A stretch of 64,000 nucleotides of DNA from Erinaceus europaeus (Eukaryota > Chordata > Mammalia > Eulipotyphla > Erinaceidae). The notes under the pieces are model-generated. The model searched no databases. It was not told the origin of the DNA and worked only from the letters and a program-made list of their open reading frames with translations. A program made the position numbers and the translations under genes. Below are positions 1 through 10,704 of the stretch, in pieces. The stretch lies in contig NC_080171.1 in the NCBI RefSeq assembly GCF_950295315.1, positions 98,557,445 through 98,621,444 on the forward strand. Reading direction: 5' to 3'. Each line of letters starts with the position of its first letter. Positions within the stretch are counted from its first letter, which is position 1.

Positions 1-292
1 TCACTCCCTCTCCTCTCCCTCTCTCCCTCACTCCCTCTCCTCTCCCTCTCTCCTCTCTCCCTCTCTCTCCTCTCTCCCTCTCCCTCTCCCTCTCTTCCTC
101 TCCCTCTCTCCCTCTCCCTCTCTTCCTCTTCCTCTCTCCCTCTCCTTCTCTCCCTCTCCCCCCTCCCTCTCCTCTCCCTCTCTCCCTCCCTCTCCCTCTC
201 CTCTCCCTCTCTCTTTCCCTCCCTCTCCCTCTCCCTTTCTCTCCCTCTCCCCCTTTCCATATCTATCTATCTATCCCCCAAATCTCTTCCTG
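1..292 (+). repeat. Pyrimidine minisatellite (CTCTCCCTC-type)
   Basis: Irregular tandem CTCTCCCTC / CCCTCTCC units from the window edge to about 260, followed by a short (ATCT)n. May have grown from the CT-rich middle of a SINE. Confidence 0.85.
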
Positions 293-317
293 CCTCTATC
301 ATTTTTTAAAAAGGGGG

Positions 318-612
318 GAGGTGGAATAGCTGGTAGAATGCAATTGTTAGGCAGAGTGCTGACCTGATGAAGTGGCTCTGCATGTGGACTCTGAGGCAGA
401 CAGAACACAATTGTTACCATGTGTGAGGAACCAAGTTCAAGTCCTTGTCCCTGAAAGGGAGAAGCTTCACAAGCGGTGGAGCACTACTACAAGTGCCTCT
501 CTTACTCCCTCTCTGTTTCTATCATAAAAAGAAATTGTAAATAGCAAGCAGGAGTGCCATGCACTCACGGAGCTCTAGCAATAACCCTAATGGCATCAAT
601 ATCATCATCACT
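318..612 (+). repeat. Degenerate tRNA-like SINE with F-type 3' module
   Basis: Box B-like AAGTTCAAGTCC at 431-442, a family B-like GGGAGAAGCTTCACAAG stretch, and a terminal CTAGCAATAACCCTAATGGC at 575-594. Confidence 0.55.
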
Positions 613-634
613 GTCATTATTCCCAAAGCAAAGT

Positions 635-1023
635 GGGTGGAACTGGAGTTGGTTATACTAAGTGAACTAAGAAGTGAAAGACTTGGTGGTTTCACTCATA
701 TGTGGAGTATATATAACTAAAGCAGATGGAACTTGCAATAAAGAAAGTAACCAAACTGTGAGAATGTGGTAGTTGGGGTGGGAGCTGCTGGTGGCACAGG
801 ACTTTAGTGGTGAGTGTGAAACTATACCCCTGAAATTTTAATTAATTAATTTATTTATTTTACCAGAGCACTGCTCAGCTCTCACTTATGGTGATGTTGG
901 GGATTGAACCTGGGACCTCCCAGCCTCAGGCATTAAAGTCTTTTGCATAACCATTATGCTATTACCATACTCCTGAAATCTTATAATTTTGTAAACCACT
1001 GTTAAATTACTACTAATAAAAAT
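635..1023 (+). mobile_element. L1 3'-end fragment, split by a SINE
   Basis: Resembles the 3' end of mammalian L1 (TGGAACTGGAGTTGGTTATA... TTTCACTCATATGTGGAGTA) and ends in ACTACTAATAAAAA. It is interrupted at 841-967 by a minus-strand SINE flanked by a 16-base target duplication (825-840 and 968-983). Confidence 0.6.
841..967 (-). mobile_element. SINE family D (tRNA-derived)
   Basis: Reverse strand reads ATGGTTATGCAAAAGACT ... GGTTCAATCCCC. Target duplications TACCCCTGAAATTTTA / TACTCCTGAAATCTTA lie in the surrounding L1 3' end. Confidence 0.75.
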
Positions 1024-1184
1024 CTCACACATGTAGACTCACACGGAGTCCTAGAGAGGGCTTGGTTGGAGATGTAGTGTAAGCAAGAGAGCTTATAGTT
1101 ACCCTTTCTGTCTCAGTGCAAATATCACCATCTCCTGGAAGCCCTCCCTCATGTGACATGGCTCCTCCCTGTTATCCAGACTTC

Positions 1185-1512
1185 ATATATATATATTTAT
1201 TTATTTTCCCTTTTGTTGCCCTTGTTTTTCATTGTTGTAGTTATTATTGTTGTTGTTATTGATGTCGTCATTGTTGGATAGGACAGAGAGAAATGGAGAG
1301 AGGAGGGGAAGACAGAGAGAGGGAGAGAAAGAAAGACACCTGCAGTCCTGCTTCACTGCTTGTGAAGCGAGTCCCCTGCAGGTGGGGAGCCGGGGGCTTG
1401 AACCAGGATCCTTACACTGGTCTTTGCACTTTGTGCAAACCTGCTGCGCCACCTGCTGTGCCACCACCCGACCTGCTGCGCCACTGCCCTGCTGCACCAC
1501 CGCCCAACTCCC
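1185..1512 (-). mobile_element. SINE family A with amplified box-A region
   Basis: Near-complete copy with 13-base perfect target duplication TTATCCAGACTTC at 1172-1184 and 1513-1525. The 5' end has CTGCTG(C/T)(G/A)CCAC units starting at 1441, 1453, 1473 and 1489, i.e. the box A segment repeated four times. Confidence 0.85.
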
Positions 1513-1525
1513 TTATCCAGACTTC

Positions 1526-1640
1526 TTATCCTTGCATGTGTAAGGCTTGGGATTCGAGCCCTGGCACTGTATACAGTCAGCATTATGTATGGATGGAGTA
1601 GTGCTCTAGTCTCTTTCTTTCTGGATAATAATTTTTTTTT
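1526..1640 (+). repeat. tRNA-like SINE fragment
   Basis: Contains GGGATTCGAGCCCTGGCAC (box B-like) and a short A/T tail near 1625-1640; head missing or diverged. Confidence 0.35.
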
Positions 1641-1647
1641 AATTTAG

Positions 1648-1835
1648 AATTGGCAAGATAACTCACCTGAATAGTATTCCTGCTTTGTCACATCCATGAC
1701 CCAGGTTGTAGCTTGACCCACACACACTGGAGGAGGCTTCATTGCTGTGGTATCTTTCCTTCTTACAGTGTCTGTTTCTATCTGAAAAAAAAAAATCATC
1801 TCAAAGCTGTGAAGCCCAAGTAATGACAAAAAAAT
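1648..1835 (+). mobile_element. SINE family E
   Basis: Starts TTGGCAAGATAACTCACCTG, box B-like CCAGGTTGTAGCTTGACCC, then TTTCTATCTG and an A-rich tail. Same type as copies at 6990 and 48498. Confidence 0.5.
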
Positions 1836-2134
1836 AATAAAGAAAGAGACCATCCCAGTAAGCAGCCAGCTTCTCCTTTCTTCAGCTTCTCTCATGCCGC
1901 AAGCCTCTTAGCTCCTTCTCCATGTTTACAATGGCTGCCTCAGTCTCCCCAGCCCATTCCACCCACTACTAGAATATAGCCAGTGCAAGCCTTCACTTGC
2001 ATGTTCTCCAGCAAGGAGAAGTGAGTCCAAGCTTGCTTCTTCCCCATCCCTTCTGCTCCTGGGTAGCAGGGAAGGAAACAGAGGAGGAAAGAGGAGCCCA
2101 TTCAGTACAAGCAGCCAGACTCATATAATGAGAA

Positions 2135-2260
2135 GGCATGTATGGGATCGGGGAAATAATACAGCATTTTACACAACAGACTGACTCTGATGCTGGGAGG
2201 GCCAAGGTTCGATCCCTGGCAAGGAGAAAGAGGAGTCTTTGTTTATGCTCTCAAGTCTTA
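2135..2260 (+). repeat. Degenerate tRNA-like SINE (D-like)
   Basis: Contains box B AAGGTTCGATCCCTGGC near 2205-2221 and a head resembling family D (CAGACTGACTCTGATGC). No clear tail. Confidence 0.4.
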
Positions 2261-2269
2261 AGCAGTTGG

Positions 2270-2650
2270 CTATATGGGGGAGGCATATCTCCAGCCACAG
2301 AGCAGGCAGAGTGAACCATGTTCTATTTCAATGCCACGTGTCCCCTCCCTGATATACAGACTTCTCTCTCCTCGGCATTGTGAGATGCCCTCCCATTCAC
2401 GCTTCCCCCATTACATCAGCCACTCCTGGGTTTCTCCCAGACACTGCACAGGACAGGGGAGACTTGGGGAGCCAAAGAACCTCATCTTACCACTTGTTTC
2501 AGAAACAGGTACTTCTGAAAACATGCAAAAGCAGGAACTAGACTAGTCCAGGAGATAAGGGAGGGCTTCCCGGAGGTGGTGACATTTACACTTAGACAGA
2601 AAGGAGTGGACTAGGAAAAGGGATTGGAAAAAACCTTTTGGGCAAAGGAA
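2270..2650. other. Intergenic unique DNA, nothing recognised
   Basis: No gene, repeat or regulatory element recognised; short open frames here lack coding features. Confidence 0.5.
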
Positions 2651-2830
2651 GCAGCCTGGTCAGAGCCTGCAGGCATGAGAGCATGCAAGCTGCCTGAGAA
2701 GCTGAAAGAAGGCCAAGGGGCTTGGCAAGTAGTGCAGAGAGTGAAGAGGAAGACGGTAGACTGGAGGCCAGGGGAGTGGACATGGGCCAGGAGGCTTTAA
2801 AGGCAGGCCACTGGGAGGATTCAAGACTTG
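2650..2830 (+). repeat. Ancient L2-like fragment
   Basis: Phrase pattern (AGAGCATGCAAGCTGCC... CCAGGGGAGTGGACATGGGCCAGG... CCACTGGGAGG) resembles old mammalian L2-type repeats; assignment from memory only. Confidence 0.35.
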
Positions 2831-3019
2831 GAGTGTTTTCCTGAATTACTGAGCTCTTCCAGAGAGAATAACTCTGCCAGGCAGAATGTGTGGGCTGAAG
2901 TGGAGGTAGGAGCCAGCACACAGGGATGGAATTTTCTGGCTTGCCTACGTTGTAGGAACAATTGCAGGGCTTTCTGGAGCCCATAGAGTTCAGGAAGCAG
3001 GCTTGTCACCCATCTGAGG

Positions 3020-3240
3020 TTGCCTGCTTCTGCCATTTGGTGGCCTTGAGCAAAGCACCTCCAGGCTCTTGGCCTTGCTATCCTCATCAGCACAATGGGT
3101 ATCTATGCCACCTACCATGCAGGCTTTGTTGAGGATCCCAAGAGATCACAGTCATCAGAGGTTTCACAGAGGGACTGGCAAAGAAAGTCATCTGTAATGA
3201 TTGATTACCATCGTCATTACTAGTATTGTTATTATTGATG
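3020..3240 (+). repeat. MIR fragment
   Basis: Diverged MIR core: GGCCTTGAGCAAAGCACCTC ... ATCCTCATCAGCACAATGGG ... TTGTTGAGGATCC. Confidence 0.55.
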
Positions 3241-4150
3241 TTAGCAGCCAGTCCCAACTTCTGCATACTGATTTCCCTGTGGATTATTGCTGAACTCATT
3301 TGATGCTGGGATGTTCTACTTTTTCTTTTTGCATAAATGTGCATCTTGGATTCAGAAGAGCCCCTCCTTCCATGGAGGGTCCAGCGGGGTTGCTCGGGGG
3401 ACACATTCCAGAAAGAATAACTCTGTGTAACATGAAACCCTGAATCTGGAAACACAACCTCTATGGGAAATTAGAGGATAAGGTCTGCTCTGCGGACCGC
3501 CCAACCTCACTGCACACAAAAGGGATATTGAAACCCCAAGGCCTCGTCACATGCCCCCCACCCCCACTACAACTAGAATGATGATCCCCTCCCCCCCCCA
3601 AAAAAAAAAACCTGACCATGGCACTACCCTGTTTAAGCCTTTCCAAACCTTCCCACTTACCTCATGTTCAAGTCCACACCCCTCAGCATGACACACAGTG
3701 TCTGACAATCAAGCTCCTGCCAACATCTAACATCTAAGCTTACACCTAGTCACACAGACTTCCAGTGGATCAAGTTCTTTGTTGCCTCAGGACCTTTGCA
3801 TATCCAGTGATCCTTTTCCCTCCTTTAATGGCCACTAGATTCTTCTAGATTCAAAAGTCAAGACCTTGTTGAATCTCCAAACAGTAACAGAGTGCAAGTG
3901 CAGCCTCCACTTTCTTGAGGAAGAAACTCAGACGTAGAGAGTCACTGTGTGGCTGCTGAAACGAAGCCCTAAGCCATGCCAACCAAACTCCAAAATCTTT
4001 CAGCACCCAAGAAGAAGCATCTGGCTGCACCTTCAGCATTAACAGAAGCACAGAGGTGACTCAGACAAGAAGATGGAGTCAAGTGAAAGAGCAGGGCCAG
4101 TGAGACACAAGCAGAGGCGCTGGCATCACACCTACGGCACTGGAAGCCCT
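3240..4150. other. Intergenic unique DNA
   Basis: No gene seen. Contains a short C-run next to an A-run at about 3590-3611 and possibly a weak minus-strand MIR trace near 3880-3960. Confidence 0.5.
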
Positions 4151-4270
4151 AGTCTGCTCACCTTGGTTTTCCCATCTGGAAACTGGGGCTGAACAGCAAC
4201 CACTTCACAGGCACAGTGTGCATTCTCAGGACAATGGAGGAAGCCTAGTGAATGGCATATTGCCACCCTC
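4150..4270 (+). repeat. MIR fragment
   Basis: CACCTTGGTTTTCCCATCTG followed by GAAACTGGGGCTG resembles the MIR segment CTCAGTTTCCTCATCTG plus AAATGGGG. Confidence 0.45.
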
Positions 4271-4504
4271 TCTGCTACCTCTGGGGAGGCTGCACCAGCC
4301 CAGGCCAGCCCATCCCAGATGAGACTTGTATCACCTAAGGGGAGGCTGCTTGGGCCTGGGATCCATCCCTGCTCTGTTTTTTGTTTGGGGTTTTGGGTTT
4401 CCCAGCATTTCCTTTGGAAAAAGTCCAACTTCCGCTCTGCTGGAAGGAGGCAGGAGGAGATTGTTCACGCCTGGGCCTAGATGCCCAGGGGAGCTGAGTG
4501 GGGA

Positions 4505-4670
4505 GGTGTCAAGAGCCTTGGGTTTGGAGTCTGGCCAATCCAGGTTTGAATCCAGGATCTGACACTTACAGTGCTGTATGACCTTGACAAGTGACTTCAC
4601 TTCTCTAAGGGTCCTATTTCCCCACCTGTCCCACCATTTCTACCTCCACAGGTTCTCGATGCAGGTGGAG
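4505..4670 (+). repeat. MIR element
   Basis: AGTCTGGCCAATCCAGG, TGACACTTACAGTGCTG, TGACCTTGACAAGTGACTTC, ATTTCCCCACCTGTCCCACC follow the MIR consensus in order. Confidence 0.7.
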
Positions 4671-4967
4671 GGAGTGGGAAAAGAGAATATTCTAAATGAA
4701 CCTCATCTGTATACACAATAATTCTTTTTGGGGGGTAGGGTGGGGAGATTGAAGGTTGGGGAGGAACTAAAGGTTGACAACAGGATTTACCAATAGAAAT
4801 GGCCCCCGGGAAAGGGGAAAGTCTCTTGCCTAAAATAGGAGTGAGGGATATATCAGGGTACAGAATAGGGCAAGATTCAACTCCAGATTATTGACACCCT
4901 GCTGGAACTAGGGTGCAGGATTATCAGGCCTCTGAAGTTCCAGCAGAAAAATATTTTCTTTCATTTT

Positions 4968-5242
4968 ATTTTAAATATTTTTTAAAAATTTTATTTTCCC
5001 CCTTTTGTTGCCCTTGTTATCATTGTTGTTGTTATTATTATTGTTGTTATTCCTGTCATTGTTGTTGGACAGGACAGAGAGAAATGGAGAGAGGAGGAAA
5101 AGACAGAGAGGGAAAGAGAAAGACAGACACCTGCAGACCTGCTTCACTGCCTATGAAGCGGCTCCCCTGCAGGTGGGGAGCCAGGGGCTCTAACCAGGAT
5201 CCTCATGCCGGCCCTTATGCTTTGCACCACGTGCTGGCTCCC
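4968..5242 (-). mobile_element. SINE family A
   Basis: Reverse-strand A element (CTGCAGGTGGGGAGCCAGGG, GGACAGGACAGAGAGAAATG). Imperfect target repeats CATTTTATTTTA / TTATTTTATTTTA flank it. Confidence 0.8.
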
Positions 5243-5244
5243 TC

Positions 5245-5372
5245 TTATTTTATTTTATGCATATCAGAGTACTGCTCAGTTTTGACTTATGATGGTGCCA
5301 CAGATTGAACCTGGGACTTTGGAGCCTCAGGCATGAAAGTATTTTGAATAACCATAATACTATCTCCCTCCC
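5245..5372 (-). mobile_element. SINE family D
   Basis: CAGAGTACTGCTCAGTTTTG ... AGATTGAACCTGGGAC ... AATAACCATAATACTATCTCC is a reverse-strand D element abutting a CA microsatellite. Confidence 0.7.
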
Positions 5373-5373
5373 A

Positions 5374-5407
<34 letters not shown>
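5373..5407 (+). repeat. (CA)n microsatellite
   Basis: About 17 CA units next to a family D SINE. Confidence 0.95.
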
Positions 5408-5408
<1 letters not shown>

Positions 5409-5648
5409 AAATTCCTTATTTTCATGCACAATCTCCAGATTAAAATATGATGAGGAATATTGCATGGTTCCATTTATATAAAGTCCAAAGATCTGCATGT
5501 GTGATGGAAATCAGGATACTGGTTTCCTTGGAAGAGGGGTGTGGAGATGGCCTGGTAGGGAGCATGAGGAGAGTTTTGGGAAAGCTGGAATATTTTCTTT
5601 TCATTTGCATCCTGGGGCCATGAGTGTGCCCCTTTGATAATCAAGTGC

Positions 5649-5651
5649 TGT

Positions 5652-5692
<41 letters not shown>

Positions 5693-5693
5693 C
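5649..5693 (+). repeat. (TG)n(AG)n compound microsatellite
   Basis: Uninterrupted TG run passing directly into an AG run. Confidence 0.95.
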
Positions 5694-5699
5694 ACGCAA

Positions 5700-6290
5700 G
5701 TGCAAACCTGAGCCAACGTGAATACACCTGAAGGCAGCCAGCATGCTGGGCTCCAGCTGAACATGTGAGATAGAGGGCATAAGTGACCTTAGTCCCTGAT
5801 CCACTGATTGGTTCTTCATTCTGGCAGGTAGGGGAGATGGGGGAAGGGTAACCACGTTGCCTGAGTCACAGGAGGGGCACCTATCCCACTTACTCCAATG
5901 GGCTTATCCTGGGATGGTAGAGGTAACCACACTTCCATTCAATCTGTCTCTCAGTCAGATCCCACTGAGCTTGATTTCTAGAGAGGAGCCAGACCCTGCC
6001 ACTTCAGTGATAAAGTAATGACTCAAAACTCACTCTTATTTATAATTCATCTTACTTCACCAAGAATACCCTGAGGACAGTAATCCAAAGGCACGCATTC
6101 TGTTTCCAAAAAAGTCTCCCCTTTTCTAAATTTCAACCAGCCTGCCTCCAACCCCTAGAAACTCCATGCCACAAACAGGCTGCAAACTCAACTGGCAGTA
6201 TCCCCAGCACTGCCAATCAGAGGGGTGGTCGGCAGTGGGACTGGTCCAGCTCCATCTCTCTGCCTATTTTATATATCTTGATTTTATTTT
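5700..6290. other. Intergenic unique DNA, nothing recognised
   Basis: No gene or repeat recognised between the compound microsatellite and the next SINE. Confidence 0.5.
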
Positions 6291-6295
6291 ACTTT

Positions 6296-6473
6296 TTTAG
6301 TTTATTTTGAAGAGAGACCTTGAGAGGGAAAGAAGAGAGAAGGAGAGAAATACCTGCAATACTGCTTTACTGTTTATGAAGCTTTCCCTTTGCAGGTGGG
6401 TGCTGGGGGCTCAAACCCACATCCTTGTGCACTGTAATGTGCACGCTTAACCACATGCACCATCGCCTGGCCC
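6296..6473 (-). mobile_element. SINE family B
   Basis: GAAGCTTTCCCTTTGCAGGT ... CACATGCACCATCGCCTGG. Imperfect target repeats CTTGATTTTATTTTACT and CTTGGTTTTAGTTTTCACT. Confidence 0.75.
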
Positions 6474-6479
6474 CTTGGT

Positions 6480-6985
6480 TTTAGTTTTCACTCTCATTTT
6501 GTTCTAAGCACCAGCAGAGGACACACGCACCTCCTCTATAAAGCGGCACTAGCCAAAACAAATGCACATCAAATGCATGTATTTGCACAGACACTCATAA
6601 AAACTTTACTAGACACCAAGTAATTGCAGGAAGGGGTGAACCTCCAAGCCTGCTGATTCCCAGTGTTTTGAAGTGTATTTAAGATAAAGATCAAATAGGA
6701 TGACACAGGTTCCCTCACATCACACCCAGAGCCCCTCCCTAGCCAAGGACTTTTGGGGTGGAAGCCAATGGACTTTCTCGCTTTTGTGAATTTGTGTCCA
6801 ACTCATATAAAATGGCTTTCTGCAAGTTATTCTCAGTGTCTTAATGGAGCTTTTATGGCTCTAAATACAGATCTTGGCCTTCTCTTTCTTCTGGCTCAAG
6901 TCCTCCATTGGTTGGGAAGCTCCCCCCCCCCAACTTGTAGACAGGATGCTGAAATTACCCAGCCTATCTCTTGGCAAGAAATACA
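6480..6985. other. Intergenic unique DNA, nothing recognised
   Basis: No gene recognised. A near-match to the CTCF core (CCAGCAGAGGACAC, near 6511) has a mismatch at a key G. Confidence 0.45.
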
Positions 6986-6989
6986 GAGG

Positions 6990-7160
6990 GAATGGGGAGA
7001 CAGCTCACTGGGTCAGGCACGTGCCTCACCATGTATCTCAGCCCAGGTTAGAGCCTGGCACCTCCTGAGAGGTGCTGTGGTACCAGTGTTGTGGCATCTT
7101 TCCTTCCCTCTGACTCTCTCTGAATGAAAAAGTAGCTCAGAGTAGTGAAATCATGCTATG
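6990..7160 (+). mobile_element. SINE family E
   Basis: GGGGAGACAGCTCACTGG, box B-like CCCAGGTTAGAGCCTGGCAC, TCTTTCCTTCCCTCTGACTC and an A-rich stretch match the 1648 copy. Confidence 0.55.
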
Positions 7161-7189
7161 TGAGGTCCTAGCTCCATGAAGGGGTGGGG

Positions 7190-7232
7190 GGTAGGAAGGA
7201 AAGGAAAAGGAAAGAAAGGAAAATAAATCCAA
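7190..7232 (+). repeat. Purine-rich (GGAAA)n tract
   Basis: Irregular GGAAAGGAAAAGG units. Confidence 0.8.
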
Positions 7233-7270
7233 TGATTTTCAAGGAAAGTGCCTTTGAGAAAATAGGGGCT

Positions 7271-7574
7271 GGGGAGTCAGGCAGTAGCGCAGCAGGTTAA
7301 GCACAGGTGGCGCAAAGTGCAAGGAATGGAGTAAGGATCCCGGTTCGAGTCCCTGGTTCCCCACCTGCAGGGGAGTCGCTTCACAGGCGGTGAAGCAGGT
7401 CTGCAGGTGTCTGTCTTTCTCTCCCCCTCTCTGTCTTCCCCTCCTATTTCCATTTCTTTCTGTCTTATCTAACAACGACAACATCAATAACAACAGTAGT
7501 AACTACAACAACAATAAAAGAACAAGGGCAACAAAAGGGAAAATAAATAAATAAACATAAAAATAACTTTAAAA
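7271..7574 (+). mobile_element. SINE family A, first of an A-A-B pile-up
   Basis: Complete A element. Target copy AGAAAATAGGGGCT precedes it (7257-7270) and follows it (7575-7588). Confidence 0.9.
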
Positions 7575-7588
7575 AGAAAATAGGGGCT

Positions 7589-7876
7589 GGGGAGTCAGGT
7601 GGTAGCAAAGCAGGTTAAGTGCACGTGGCACAAAGCACAAGGACTGGTATAAGGATCCCGGTTCAAGCCCCCGGCTCCCCACCTACAGGGAAGTCGCTTC
7701 ACAGGCGGTGAAGCAGGTCTGCAGGTGTCTGTCTTTCTCTCCCCCTCTCTGTCTTCCCCTCTTCTCTCCATTTCTCTCTGTCCTATCTAACGATGACATC
7801 AATAACAACAATAATAACTACAACAATAAAAGACAACAAGGGCAACAAAAGGGAAAATAAATAATATTTTAAAAAA
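7589..7876 (+). mobile_element. SINE family A, second of an A-A-B pile-up
   Basis: Complete A element with the same 14-base target copy on both sides (7575-7588, 7877-7890). It differs from the first copy at many positions. Confidence 0.9.
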
Positions 7877-7884
7877 AGAAAATA

Positions 7885-8104
7885 GGGGCTGGTGGCACAC
7901 CTGATTGAGCACTCGTGTTACAATGCACAAGAAGCCAGGTTCAAGGCCCCGTCCCCACCTACAGGGGGAAAGTTTTTCAAGTGGTGAAGCAGTTGTTACA
8001 CGTGTTTCTCTTTCTCTCTCCTTTTCTATCAGTCCCTTCCCTCTTGATTTCTGGCTGTTTCTATCCAATAAGTAAAGATAATTTTTAAAAATAAAATAAA
8101 TAAA
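7885..8104 (+). mobile_element. SINE family B, third of an A-A-B pile-up
   Basis: Begins GGGGCTGGTGGCACACCTGA. Older outer flanks (CCTTTGAGAA at 7251-7260, ACCTTGAGAA at 8111-8120) suggest it inserted first and the A copies later entered its 5' boundary. Confidence 0.85.
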
Positions 8105-8314
8105 AATAGCACCTTGAGAATTCCACAGGACCAGTTTTTAGGCATTAGGCTGAAATCCTAATTCCGTTGCCTTCCCAGGGTGTGACTAAAAGCAGCTTTC
8201 CTCAGCCCTAGGCTCTACCACCAGGGTGAATGAAGTCTAAGGCTGTCGGTGCTGGACACTGCATACCACCCACAGTGGAGAGGACCTCCACCCGGTCTCC
8301 AGCTGCTTGGAGGT

Positions 8315-8540
8315 GAAACACATATGGTGGTGCACCTGGTTAAGCACACACGTTACAGTGCACAAGGACCCAGGTTCAAGCCCCTGGTCCCTGCCTGCAG
8401 GGGGGAAAGCTTCACAAGTGGTGAAGTAGGGCTGTAAGTGTCTCTCTGTCTCTCTCCCTCTCTTCCTCTCCCTCCCCCTCTCAATTTTTCTCTGCCTTTA
8501 CCTAATAATAAAGAAATAAGTAAAAAAATTTTAAAAAGAA
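8315..8540 (+). mobile_element. SINE family B
   Basis: GGTGGTGCACCTGGTTAAGC, box B CCAGGTTCAAGCCCC, GGAAAGCTTCACAAGTGG, CT-rich body and an A/T tail. Confidence 0.85.
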
Positions 8541-9660
8541 AGACAGATGCTGAGACCTACCAGTGCACATCTTCCTTCTGGCCCTGGTTGGCTGTAAACC
8601 CCCTTTCATCCATCTACTCAACAAACAGTTCACATGCACCTTTCCATGAACAGAGAAGGGACCCGAGCCTTTGATTTGCTGTGTCCAAGGGACAAGTACA
8701 ACTGGGGTCCAATGAAGGGAGCATGGTCACCATGGCTTTGGAGTCCTTCCTGCTCTCAACCTCTGCCAGCACTGTCTCTGAGAGACTCACTGTGGGCAGC
8801 CAGTGTGGTGGGCACCCCTACGTGTTATCCTCTCTGTAACCCTATGAAATACTATTTCTGTTCCCACTTTACTGGTGTGGACACTGACACACACAGAGGG
8901 GTAGGGGGGAGACTTTCTTGACCCAGATCTGGAACACTTCCCTGAGACCAACCATGACTCACTCTGCCTGGCCAAGGCTCTAGCCTGAGGGCTGACAGCA
9001 GCCTTTGAGACTTCTATCTCACTCCCCTCCATGGGGTACTCTGTGATGAATGACCTAACTTGTGCCAAAAAGTCACAGTCTACAGCCAAAGACCGCAGCA
9101 CCTGGCTGCGGATGGGGCTGGACTGCAGGGAGTACAGAGAGGCTGTGCTGAGGCTGAGTGGACCCTCCATATTGCATACAACCTTTGATAGAAACAGACA
9201 GACACACACACAGAAAGAGACACTCTAGGGTTGCCTTCTATTTTTGCTTCTGCAATTCTAAACCACTTGCTCAAGTCTTTCCTCAAATGGGAAAAAAAAA
9301 AAAATCTGAAGCTCTTTCTGCTGAAATCTAATTGCAAAAGATCCAAAATCTACAGGAGCAAGCAAGTGTGAGCAGCCCACTGTACAGTAGGTAGAAGGTC
9401 CCTGTGGAGGAGGGGCTAGCAGGTCCCAAAGCATATCTGGTGCACTCAGCCGGTGGCCTGTGGGCAGCACAGACAAGGGGCAGAATTGACTGTGTTTGGG
9501 AGAAATCTGGGGCCTCTGCTAGTCTGTGTGTGAACAATAAGGACCCACAGACTCAGTGGGGGAACTAGAGACTCAAGGAGTGTGGACAAAAGGCAAGAAG
9601 TAGGGCCTGGGAGGTGATGGAGTATGGGGTCAGCGTGGAGATACTTTAGCAGTGAAGACA
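8540..9660. other. Intergenic unique DNA with a MIR trace
   Basis: No gene recognised. A likely minus-strand MIR remnant is at about 8835-8905 (TTCCCACTTTACTGGTGTGG). Confidence 0.5.
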
Positions 9661-9675
9661 TGAAAAAGGGACCCC

Positions 9676-9957
9676 CTTGGGAGTCGGGTGGTAGCACAGC
9701 AGGTTAAGCACACGTGGCATAAAGCACAAGGACCAGTGTAAGGATCCCGGTTGGAACCCCTGGCTCCCCACCTGTGGGGGAGTCGTTTCACAAGCGGTGA
9801 AGCAGGTCTGCAAGTGTCTATCTTTCTCTCCCCCTCTGTCTTCCCCTCCTCTCTCCATTTCTCTCTGTCCTATCCAACAACAACAACATCAATAACAACA
9901 ACAATAACAATAAACAACAAAGGCAACAAAAGGGAATAAATAAATATTAAAAAAGAA
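9676..9957 (+). mobile_element. SINE family A, left half of an A-B composite
   Basis: Complete A element joined directly to a B element. Only one target pair, GAAAAAGGGACCCC (9662-9675 and 10184-10197), flanks the whole composite. Confidence 0.9.
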
Positions 9958-10183
9958 GGGGCCGGGTGGTGGCGCACCTGGTTGAGTACACATGTTACAA
10001 TGTTCAAGGACCCAGGTTCGAACCCCCAGTCCCTACCTGCAGGGGGAAAGCTTTGCAAGTGGTGAAGCTGGGCTGCAGGTCTCCTTCCCTCTCTGTCTCC
10101 CCCTTCCCCTCAACCTCTGGCTGTCTTTATCCAATGAATAAATAAAGATAATAAAAAAATGTAACAAAAAAAAAGAAATAAAA
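9958..10183 (+). mobile_element. SINE family B, right half of an A-B composite
   Basis: Starts GGGCCGGGTGGTGGCGCACC at the A tail and ends in an A-rich tail at the downstream target copy. Confidence 0.9.
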
Positions 10184-10704
10184 GAAAAAGGGACCCCAGG
10201 TTTGGGTTCAGCCTTCCCTAAATTTGCCCTCATAATGTGGACAGTGAAGTGGAAAGGGCATAGGTAACCAGTCAAAATTCCATGCTCTGGGACCAACTGG
10301 ACCAGCCCCAGCCTCTGAGAAGGGCCACCTGCCTATCTCCCAGCATGGAGACACAGAAATCTGTGGGGAGCCTGGGAACTCGACCCTGGCTCTGAGAACT
10401 TGACAGTGGCTCTTAACTGAGGCTGGATCACTGGGGACCCCATTCTGCCTAAGATAATCAAGGCAAGAAAGAGACCACTGGAAAGAAAGAGGGTGTGGAG
10501 AGAGGTGTGGAGTGAGTGAGAGAGGAAATAGGATGGAAATCTGCACGGGGAATCGGGTTCATTTGGCATGGGTGTTCAGGGTCTGTGATGGAAGAGTATT
10601 CCGAAGTGGGCTCCAAAGGAGAAGGGAGAGGGTCTGGGCATGGAACCAAGGCCCTTCTTGCCAGCAGGCAGCAGACCGACAACGAATGCAGGGACAGAGT
10701 GTTG

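Noticed and set aside
1..292. Regular repeats that might suggest a CRISPR-like or satellite array
   Set aside because: Irregular pyrimidine microsatellite with no spacers; mammalian context.
1201..1601. Several overlapping open frames on both strands (about 75-100 residues)
   Set aside because: All are translations of a SINE; the same peptide pattern recurs at every A-family copy.
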